Source of the DNA: Tahibacter harae
Lineage (GTDB): Bacteria > Pseudomonadota > Gammaproteobacteria > Xanthomonadales > Rhodanobacteraceae
DNA length: 64,000 nucleotides
Reading direction: 5' to 3'
NCBI RefSeq assembly: GCF_024437735.1
Contig: NZ_JANFQO010000016.1
Location: forward strand, 1 to 64,000
Every line of letters starts with the position of its first letter. Position 1 is the stretch's first letter. The notes below the pieces were generated by a model, which worked only from the letters and a program-made list of their open reading frames with translations, made no database searches and had not been told where the DNA came from. Shown in pieces: positions 46,296 through 53,008 of this stretch. A program made the position numbers and the translations under genes.

Positions 46296-46404
46296 AGTGC
46301 TTCCTGTAGGGACCGGCGATGCCGTTACCCTAGAAAGCGGCGGGTAGGGTGGACGTGAATGCGGGCTCTGCAATGCGCGCGGACACGTACAGCGGCAATG
46401 CCGC

Positions 46405-47361
46405 TCAGCCGCGGCCCCGCGGCTTTTTCTTCGCCGGCAGCGCGGCCTTCGCAACGCCGGCTGGCTTGCGCTCGGCGCCGGGCAGCAGGTCCTCGGCCAG
46501 CGCCAGGATCTTGCGCACCTGCGGATCGGTCGCGCGGCGTTCGGTCGAGATGGCGTAGTAGCGTTCGCTCAGGCCGTCCAGCGGGCCTACGAAGTCGACG
46601 CCGTACAGGCGCTCGATCTCGCCGCGCAGGGCCAGCGGCGCAGGGAACGCGCCGGCGCCGGCGGTGCCGAAGGTCTTCATCAGTCCGCCGTCGTCGAATT
46701 CGCCGACCACGCGCACGCCCAGCCGGCGTGTTTCCAGCCAGACGCGCAGGTCTTCGTGCAGCGCGTTGTCGCGGCCCGGCATCAGCAGCGGCGCGCCTTC
46801 CAGTGCAGCCGGGAAGCGCGGTTTCAGGCGCCGCGCCAGCGCGGGTTCGGCGAACAGGCCGATCGCGCTGCCGCCCAGGGCGTGGTTGAACGCCTTGACC
46901 GCGCTGCCGGGCGGAACGGGACGGTCGGCGATGACCAGGTCCAGCCGGTGCAGGGCCAGATCGGCCAGCAGTACGTCCAGCCGCTCGTGGCTGGCCGTCA
47001 GGCGCAGCGAGCGGTCGGCCACCAGCGGCGAGAGCAGGCGGTAGGCCACCGAGCGCGGTATTGCATCGGTCATGCCGACGCGCCACAGGCGCGTGCGGCT
47101 TTTCGAAAGCGAACGCACCTGCACGGAGAGTTCGTCGGCCAGCCCGAAGATCTCGTCGGCGTACGAATACGCCATGCGCCCGGCGTCGGTCAGTTCCAGG
47201 CGCCGGCCCACCTGCTTGAGCAGTTCGGTGCCCAGGGCCAGCTGCAGATCGGCAATCTGGCCGCTCAGGGTCTGCGGCGACAGATCCAGTTTTTCCGCCG
47301 CCCGGGCCAGGCCGCCGAAGCGCGCCACGGCCCAGAAGTAGCGCAGGTGCTTGAGATTCAT
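46405..47361 (-). CDS. NhaR-like LysR transcriptional regulator
   Basis: The 318-residue protein starts MNLKHLRYFWAVARFGGLARAAEKLDLSPQTLSGQI, which matches the NhaR subgroup that answers Na+/pH stress. It has a complete effector domain and a Lys-rich tail (PAKKKPRGRG). The ATG at 47361 was chosen over a 60-residue longer frame because homologues start there. It is divergent from the TerC gene across 200 bases and may control it. Confidence 0.85.
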   Translation of the reverse strand: MNLKHLRYFWAVARFGGLARAAEKLDLSPQTLSGQIADLQLALGTELLKQVGRRLELTDAGRMAYSYADEIFGLADELSVQVRSLSKSRTRLWRVGMTDAIPRSVAYRLLSPLVADRSLRLTASHERLDVLLADLALHRLDLVIADRPVPPGSAVKAFNHALGGSAIGLFAEPALARRLKPRFPAALEGAPLLMPGRDNALHEDLRVWLETRRLGVRVVGEFDDGGLMKTFGTAGAGAFPAPLALRGEIERLYGVDFVGPLDGLSERYYAISTERRATDPQVRKILALAEDLLPGAERKPAGVAKAALPAKKKPRGRG

Positions 47362-47561
47362 GGTTCGGTTTTTCCGAAGTAATGCTTCCAATCTAGCAGA
47401 TTGATCGATGACTCCGACGGCCGCACCCTGGTCGCCGTTCCTGTTCCGCCGCGGCCCGGCGCGTGCGGCAGCGTATGCGCACAGGCCGACCAGCCGCTTG
47501 CCATCCACCGCGGCCCAGCCTTGCCCGCGATTCCAGAACACTTCTGCCCAGGCACGAATCC

Positions 47562-48551
47562 ATGGATTTTTCGACGCTGTTCAACGCTCCTTTCCTCGGC
47601 CAGCCGGCCTGGCTGTGGCTGAGCTTCCTCGCCCTGGTCGCGGCCCTGCTCGCGTTCGACCTGGGCGTGCTGCACCGCAAGCAGCGCGAGATCCCGGTTT
47701 CCGAAAGCCTGCTGCTGTCGGCGGGCTACATCGCGATGGGGCTGGCCTATGGCGTGTGGATATGGCGCCACCTCGGCGCCGATCCGGCCGCGGACTATTT
47801 CACCGGCTATCTGGTGGAGAAATCGCTGTCGATGGACAACGTCTTCGTCATCGCGATGATCTTTTCCTACCTGGCCATTCCGCGTGCCTACCAGCACCGC
47901 GTGCTGTTCTGGGGCATCCTCGGTGTGATTGTGATGCGCGCCATCATGATCGGTGTGGGCGCCGCCCTGGTCAGCCAGTTCAGCTGGGTGCTGTATCTGT
48001 TCGGCGCCTTCCTGCTGCTCACCGGCGTGAAGATGCTGTTCACTTCGTCCGAGCCGGCCGACCTGTCCTCCAACCGCCTGTTGCAGTGGCTGCGCCGCCG
48101 CCTGCGCGTAACCGACGGACTGCACGGCGACCGCTTCTTCGCAAAGCAGGCGGATTCCGCCGGCCAGCTGCGCCGCTATGCGACGCCGCTGTTCCTGGCC
48201 CTGGTGATGATAGAGACGGCGGACCTGATCTTCGCGGTCGATTCGGTGCCGGCGATCTTCGTCATCACGCAGGATCCCTTCATCGTCTACACCTCCAATA
48301 TCTTCGCCGTGCTCGGCCTGCGCGCGCTGTATTTCGCCCTGTCGGCGATGATCGACCGCTTCCACTACCTCAAGTACGCGCTGGCGCTGGTGCTGGTCTT
48401 CATCGGCTCCAAGATTTTCCTGGTCAATATCGTTGGCAAGTTCCCGGCCTGGGTGTCGCTGAGCGTGACCATCGGCCTTATCGCTGGCGGCGTGGTGGTC
48501 TCCTGGATCAAGACGCGCAAGACCGCGGTGCCGCCGGCCGAGGCGGCCTGA
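47562..48551 (+). CDS. TerC-family membrane transporter (Alx-like)
   Basis: The 329-residue inner-membrane protein has about nine helices and the TerC signature KSLSMDNVFVIAMIF and ETADLIFAVDSVPAIF with conserved acidic residues in helices. Members export metal ions such as Mn2+ and help tolerance to tellurite or pH. The upstream region lacks any sequence I recognise as the manganese riboswitch found before some alx genes. Confidence 0.9.
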   Translation: MDFSTLFNAPFLGQPAWLWLSFLALVAALLAFDLGVLHRKQREIPVSESLLLSAGYIAMGLAYGVWIWRHLGADPAADYFTGYLVEKSLSMDNVFVIAMIFSYLAIPRAYQHRVLFWGILGVIVMRAIMIGVGAALVSQFSWVLYLFGAFLLLTGVKMLFTSSEPADLSSNRLLQWLRRRLRVTDGLHGDRFFAKQADSAGQLRRYATPLFLALVMIETADLIFAVDSVPAIFVITQDPFIVYTSNIFAVLGLRALYFALSAMIDRFHYLKYALALVLVFIGSKIFLVNIVGKFPAWVSLSVTIGLIAGGVVVSWIKTRKTAVPPAEAA

Positions 48552-48855
48552 GGCGCGATCGGCGGCGGCCTCCCTGTATCTCACGGCGATGCGCGCAGCC
48601 GCTCCAGTGCGGCACTGGATCGCCTGCACCAAGGCGAATTCCGCATTAGTGCACCATCGGTGCCTGGCGCAGTGCGTGCCGCGGCACGCACTATCGTGCG
48701 GTGCCTGGGGCCGGCGTCCGGTCAGGCCCGATGCGGCCAGTTGAAGCCGCGGAGCCGGGCCTGGCACGGCCGCAAATCTGATGCCGTTTGGTGCCGTACT
48801 GGAAAGACGAGATGACAGCTACTGCCGATGCGACGAATCGCGGCGCTGCTGCGCC
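48552..48855. other. Intergenic region between terC and esterase genes
   Basis: About 300 bases with one notable feature, a perfect 22-bp palindrome at 48671-48692. No gene recognised. Confidence 0.4.
48671..48692. repeat. Perfect 22-bp palindrome
   Basis: The half site AGTGCGTGCCG is followed directly by its complement CGGCACGCACT with no spacer. It lies 120 bases after the terC stop and 164 bases before the esterase start. It could be an operator for a dimeric regulator or a transcription end; no T run follows. Confidence 0.55.
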
Positions 48856-49611
48856 ATGAGCCCGCTGCGCTCCTTGCTGGCGGCATTCGTGATCGTCGCG
48901 GCCACGTACGCCGATGCGCCGGCGGCAAAGCAGACCGGCGGCCTGCTGTCGGCGCGGCCCGCGGTTGCGGCGGACGTCCAGCCGGTTGCGGGCCGGCATA
49001 GACTCAGGGCGGGAATACTCTATGTGCCGGAAACGATCCCGCCCGGGACAGCCGCACCGTTCCTGTTGCTGCTCCACGGCGCCGGCGGCCGCGGCGACGA
49101 CATGATCCGCCGCTTCAAGGCCCAGGCCGATGCGCGCGGCATCATCCTGCTTGCGCCCGATTCGGCCGAGCGCACCTGGGACGTGGTGCTGGCGATAATG
49201 GCGAACCGCCATGCATCGCCCAGCTTCGGCAGGGATGTGCGGCGCATCGATGCGGTACTCACCGAAGCCTTCGCGCGTGTGCGGGCCGATCCGCAGCGCG
49301 CCGCGGTGGCGGGATTCTCCGACGGCGCCACCATGGCGCTGTCGCTGGGTTCGCGCAACACGGCCCTGTTTCCGGCAACGCTGGCCTTTTCCGCCGGCGG
49401 CATGGTGCCGGACTGGAGCGGTCCGCCCGGCCGCGTGTTCTTTGCGCACGGGAAAAAGGACAGCGTGCTGCCGATCGCCACCGCGCGCGACTGGCTTGCG
49501 CCGTCGCTGAGTGCGACGGGATTCGACGTCACCTTCGACACCTTCGATGGCGGGCACGAACTGCCCGAGGCCGTGCTGGAGCAGGCGATGGTGTGGTGGC
49601 TGGGGCGGTGA
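48856..49611 (+). CDS. Secreted alpha/beta-hydrolase (esterase)
   Basis: The 251-residue protein has an N-terminal signal region (to about residue 24), HGAGG as oxyanion loop, and the triad GFSDGA (Ser155), Asp202 (KKDSVLP) and His234 (DGGHE). It resembles dienelactone-hydrolase or feruloyl-esterase/PHB-depolymerase-like enzymes. The substrate is unknown. Confidence 0.82.
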   Translation: MSPLRSLLAAFVIVAATYADAPAAKQTGGLLSARPAVAADVQPVAGRHRLRAGILYVPETIPPGTAAPFLLLLHGAGGRGDDMIRRFKAQADARGIILLAPDSAERTWDVVLAIMANRHASPSFGRDVRRIDAVLTEAFARVRADPQRAAVAGFSDGATMALSLGSRNTALFPATLAFSAGGMVPDWSGPPGRVFFAHGKKDSVLPIATARDWLAPSLSATGFDVTFDTFDGGHELPEAVLEQAMVWWLGR

Positions 49612-50392
49612 GCCGGCCGGGGACTTCCTCGCGGCCTGGTCCGCGGCATTGTGCGCGGACAACGGCGGGGCTTTGAGCTGCGGGCCTGCAGTCATTGCCA
49701 TTATTCACGAAATAGCTATTTTCCACTTTGTAAGTATTTATTGGCAGGCGCTTGTCAGCGGCATTCCTGTCCGCCGCGCGGAACGGCTGCGGCCGCTTTC
49801 GCCGGCGCAGTTAAAAAGCAGTAAAAAGCGCCTCGCGCGCGCACGATGCCTTTCGCGTTGCGTCTTTGCGGTCGTCCCGACGCCACTACGCTGATCTGAG
49901 CTGTTCATAGCTCCAAACGAGTCATTCGTCCCAGGGGCGGCTGCGCTGCGCCGCGGGCGTCCTAGACTGAAACCGCGGGTCTGGTTTCGTCGAGGACAGG
50001 AGCGATATCGCATGGAATGCAATCCGGTACACGGAAGTCCGGCGCCGCACGGCGCAAGTCCGCCGGCTGTTTCGTCGCAAGATCCACAGGTGGAAGTTGC
50101 GCCATGCCTTCGGCATGCAGCCTGCGGCGGCGTGTCCACCCGCTGCGTCCACGGCCACTGGCAATGTCCCCGTTGCCGCCGCTTCCGCCGGTCTTTCCAG
50201 CGCCGCAGGCGATCCGGGTGGACGGCATGAACACCGCCGCTTCCCGCACTGGGCTCCGCGACCACGTCCGCCAGTCCGCTGCGGCCACGCCCACGCGGCA
50301 TCCCGCCGTTGACCGTACCTCGACGCGCGATTGACGGCAGGCGGCGGGTTGCCGCTGCCTGCCTTTCCCTGAACGTTATTGCCGGCCAAGCC
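49612..50392. other. Long leader region before the peptide cluster
   Basis: This is the second-longest apparently gene-free stretch of the window (781 bases). It holds an AT-rich promoter-like part (49690-49745), a small inverted repeat GAGCTgttcatAGCTC (49898-49913), and an imperfect hairpin at 50336-50363 just before the ATP-grasp gene. Two weak small open frames exist (50012-50230 and 50227-50334); neither is firmly supported. Confidence 0.45.
49695..49722 (+). promoter_or_regulatory. Candidate promoter upstream of peptide cluster
   Basis: TTGCCA and TATTTT are 16 bases apart in the most AT-rich stretch near the cluster. They lie about 670 bases before the ATP-grasp gene, which would give a long leader RNA. 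The assignment is tentative. Confidence 0.3.
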
Positions 50393-51523
50393 ATGGACCA
50401 TATCCGACCCATACTCATTCTTTCGGAGCAGCTGGACTACCACGGTGTTGCGGTGCGCTGGGCCCTGCGCCAGCAGGGCATCCCGCTGGAGTGGTGGGAC
50501 CGCACCGAATTTCCCCGCGACCAGCAGATTGCCGCCTGGGTTTCCAACGAGCGTGTCCGCCTGCAGGTGTCCTCCGCATCGGTCAGCGCCTCGCCCGGCC
50601 GCTATCGCACGATCTGGAACCGGCGCGGCCAGGTACCGCAAGTGAGCGCCGCGCTGGAAAGGACCGACCGCGTGGTCGCGCGCAACGAATCGACGTATTG
50701 CCTGGCGGGACTGGCCAGCGTGCTCGCCGACGCCAATCCGCACGCGCTGATCGTCAATGCCTTCGACGCCGCCAAGGCTGCCAATACCAAGCTGCACCAG
50801 CTGAACGTCGCGCGCGCCGCGGGATTCAGGGTTCCCGACACCTTGCTGTCCAACGATCCCCAGGCCATACGCCAGTTCTTCGCGCAGCGCGGCGGGCGCG
50901 TGGTCGCCAAGCACCACATACCCTTCGCCTGGCGTACCCAGGCGGGCAAGCTGCTGGTCACGGGCACGTCGGCGCTGGCCGAGGAACATCTTTCCAGCGA
51001 TGAGGCGCTGAGCGCCTGCCCCATGCTGTACCAGGAAATGCTTGACGTAGAAAGCGAGCTGCGCGTCATCGCCTTCGGCCATAGCGATTTCGCGCTGGAG
51101 CAGATTCGTACCGCAGCGCCGGCCGCCAGCGGCTTTGTCGATATCCGCTACGAACCGGCGCGCAAGCAGGCCGCCGTACTGGAGGCTCCGGTCCGGGCGC
51201 TGTGCCGCGAATACATGGCCCGCATGCGACTGAGCTATGCGGCTTTCGATATCGTCAAGACCGTCCAGGGCGATTACGTATTCCTCGAAGCCAATGAGGC
51301 CGGCCAGTTCCTCTTCCTGGAAAACGAGGCGCCGGAGCTGCCGATGCTCGATGCCTTCTGCCAGTTCCTCTCCAGCGGCGATGCCGCCTTCCGCTACGAA
51401 TTCCCGACCGGCCTGAAGCTGGCGGATTTCGAGAACTCCGCCGACGCAGCCGATTTCCACCGGCGCTACGACGCGCATATGGCCGGCGCCGACCTGACAA
51501 GTCCCTTCGAACTCACCGAATGA
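50393..51523 (+). CDS. MvdD-like ATP-grasp peptide ligase (RiPP maturase)
   Basis: The 376-residue enzyme resembles the ATP-grasp ligases that form omega-ester or amide links in microviridin-like graspetides. An N-terminal preATP-grasp region with TIWNRRGQVPQ (73-83; MvdD has RRP) is followed by KLHQLNVARAAGFRVPDTLLSNDP (133-156) and the nucleotide site FLEANEAGQFLFLENE (297-312) with Glu299 and Asn301 as magnesium ligands and Asp285 nearby. The active site is complete. It is the first gene of the cluster, 79 bases before the precursor. The ATG lacks a clear ribosome site. Confidence 0.85.
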   Translation: MDHIRPILILSEQLDYHGVAVRWALRQQGIPLEWWDRTEFPRDQQIAAWVSNERVRLQVSSASVSASPGRYRTIWNRRGQVPQVSAALERTDRVVARNESTYCLAGLASVLADANPHALIVNAFDAAKAANTKLHQLNVARAAGFRVPDTLLSNDPQAIRQFFAQRGGRVVAKHHIPFAWRTQAGKLLVTGTSALAEEHLSSDEALSACPMLYQEMLDVESELRVIAFGHSDFALEQIRTAAPAASGFVDIRYEPARKQAAVLEAPVRALCREYMARMRLSYAAFDIVKTVQGDYVFLEANEAGQFLFLENEAPELPMLDAFCQFLSSGDAAFRYEFPTGLKLADFENSADAADFHRRYDAHMAGADLTSPFELTE

Positions 51524-51533
51524 AATTGTGAAT

Positions 51534-51555
51534 TGCCGGCCCCGCAGGGCCGGCA
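51534..51555 (+). promoter_or_regulatory. Hairpin between ligase and precursor genes
   Basis: TGCCGGCCC and GGGCCGGCA pair perfectly with a CGCA loop, 10 bases after the ligase stop. A second small stem GGAGGC/GCCTCC follows (51564-51582). These may be processing or stability elements that let the precursor mRNA outlast the ligase mRNA. Confidence 0.45.
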
Positions 51556-51602
51556 TCGGGGAAGGAGGCACCTCACGCCTCCATTACGCAAAGGAGAGTT
51601 TC

Positions 51603-51794
51603 ATGGAAACGAACAACGGCAACACCCGCATCCTCGCCCGCTCGCTGGCGCGCGAACTCACCGCCGATGAACTCGCGCTGGTTTCGGGCGGCGGATCCTG
51701 CACCAAGTCGACCTGCTCGGCGTCGGACAACAGCTCCTGCGACCTCGATCAGTGCGGCGACTATCAGGACTCCACGGGTCCTTCCGCGCCCTGA
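51603..51794 (+). CDS. RiPP precursor peptide with double-glycine leader
   Basis: The 63-residue peptide has a leader ending ELTADELALVSGG (residues 18-30), the usual recognition and cut site of C39 peptidases, then a core of about 33 residues with four Cys (33, 38, 46, 51), eight Ser, three Thr, one Lys and five Asp (42, 47, 49, 53, 56). The core has two 13-residue units, 32-44 and 45-57, both of form SC-x4-C-x5-S. The first is rich in Ser/Thr/Lys, the second in Asp. AAGGAG six bases before the ATG is a near-ideal ribosome site. It is a likely substrate for the ATP-grasp ligase; the links themselves are unknown. Confidence 0.85.
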   Translation: METNNGNTRILARSLARELTADELALVSGGGSCTKSTCSASDNSSCDLDQCGDYQDSTGPSAP

Positions 51795-51807
51795 TGCGTT
51801 CCGCTGC

Positions 51808-51848
51808 AGCTGCCCGGTCAATACCGGGCAGCTGTCTTGTTCTGTTTC
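51808..51848 (+). terminator. Terminator or attenuator after the precursor gene
   Basis: CAGCTGCCCGGT and ACCGGGCAGCTG (51808-51835) make a perfect 12-bp stem with a CAAT loop, followed by the T-rich TCTTGTTCTGTTT. It starts 13 bases after the precursor stop and sits before the rest of the operon, so partial read-through could keep the precursor more abundant than the enzymes. Confidence 0.7.
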
Positions 51849-51866
51849 GCCCGGGCGGGAAATCCC

Positions 51867-52127
51867 ATGCGTCTCGAAAAGCACGAATTGCTGGACCGGC
51901 TGGAGGCGCTTGGCGCACGGCTGGACTGTCCCTGCTGCGGCACCACCTCCTGGAACCTGTTCATCGAGGAACCCGAAAACCTCGAAAACCAGCGCGTCAT
52001 GGAGTTTGCGCTGCGGCGTCTCGCGGGCGGAATCTCGGTGGCGCTGGCGGCCCTGGTGTGCGGCCGCTGCGGCTTCGTACGGCTGCACAGTGTCGACCAC
52101 CTGATCGGCGTCGGCCGTTCCGCATGA
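51867..52127 (+). CDS. Small zinc-ribbon protein
   Basis: The 86-residue protein has two Cys pairs, CPCC (Cys21 and Cys24) and CGRC (Cys65 and Cys68), placed to form one zinc ribbon, with a helical insert between. It has no signal peptide. Its role in the cluster is unknown; it might help leader recognition or bind the ligase. The stop overlaps the next start by four bases (ATGA). Confidence 0.75.
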   Translation: MRLEKHELLDRLEALGARLDCPCCGTTSWNLFIEEPENLENQRVMEFALRRLAGGISVALAALVCGRCGFVRLHSVDHLIGVGRSA

Positions 52128-53008
52128 GCGTGCGTGCGCGGACGCGCCCGGCCGCGGCTGTGCGCCTGCGCGCGCGGGTTCGCGGCATTTCCGCAGCGCT
52201 GTTCGCCGCTGTGCTGGCCGCCTGTGCGCACGGCGCGCCGCGGCCGGCACACGCCGCCTGCGGGCAGGTGCTGTTCGCCGGCAACAGCGTGATCTATACC
52301 AACAACCTTCCCGCGATCTTCGTGGAACTCGCCGCAGCGCAGGATGGCGGCGGCGCCTGCCGGGCCGACCTGATTGCGCGCGGCGGCGCGACCTTGTCCG
52401 AACTCGAAGAAGACATTGCGCGACAGCTGGCAAGCGGCACCTATTCCGCGCTGGTTCTCCAGGAGAAAGGCGGCAGCGACCTGTGCGTGCTGGATACGCA
52501 GGAGCGCGCGTCCGCGGCCTGCCAGCGGCTGATCGCAAGTCATGTCCGTCTGGCCGAGGCAGCGCGCGCGCACAATGTCCGTGTGCTGTATCTGGGCACC
52601 TATCAGTTCGTGCCGGAAGCGTCGCAGGCGCTGGTGAATGCCGAGCGTGAGCTGGCGTACCGCATGGGCGCGCGCCACATCCCGCTCAGCGAGCGCCTGC
52701 GCGCGGCGCGCGGACAGCAGCCCGCATTGCCCTGGCTGCACGCCGATGGCAGCCATCCCGGCCTTGCGGCCAGCGTGCTGATGGCCGCGCTCGTCCACAA
52801 GGAACTGGCCGGAAGCCTGCCGCCCAGCGCAGCCCTGTGCTCGCGCATTGCGCTGTATGCACCGGAATGGACGCCGTTCCCTGTGACGCCTCATCAGGTA
52901 CTGACCGCACCGGCCGCCGGCCGCCGCTGCCTGCTGTCGGACGAGCAGATGCGGGCGGTCTTCGACGCCGCCGCAACCGCAGGGACAGCACCGGAGCCGC
53001 TGCAATGA
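52124..53008 (+). CDS. SGNH-type hydrolase, probable lipoprotein
   Basis: The 294-residue protein has a basic N-terminus, a hydrophobic stretch with a lipobox-like VLAAC (Cys34), then an SGNH fold: FAGNS (Ser55), a Gly block (ARGGATL) and WLHADGSHPG (Asp208, His211). Only the block I variant GNS differs from the classic GDS. It is likely an esterase or acyl hydrolase outside the inner membrane. Stop and start overlap with both neighbours by four bases, so it is a true part of the operon. It could edit, free or detoxify an ester-linked peptide; this is inference. Confidence 0.78.
   Translation: MSVRARTRPAAAVRLRARVRGISAALFAAVLAACAHGAPRPAHAACGQVLFAGNSVIYTNNLPAIFVELAAAQDGGGACRADLIARGGATLSELEEDIARQLASGTYSALVLQEKGGSDLCVLDTQERASAACQRLIASHVRLAEAARAHNVRVLYLGTYQFVPEASQALVNAERELAYRMGARHIPLSERLRAARGQQPALPWLHADGSHPGLAASVLMAALVHKELAGSLPPSAALCSRIALYAPEWTPFPVTPHQVLTAPAAGRRCLLSDEQMRAVFDAAATAGTAPEPLQ

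Noticed and set aside
47362-47561. Manganese (yybP-ykoY) riboswitch before terC
   Set aside because: None of the conserved core bases of that riboswitch could be found in the 200-base region.
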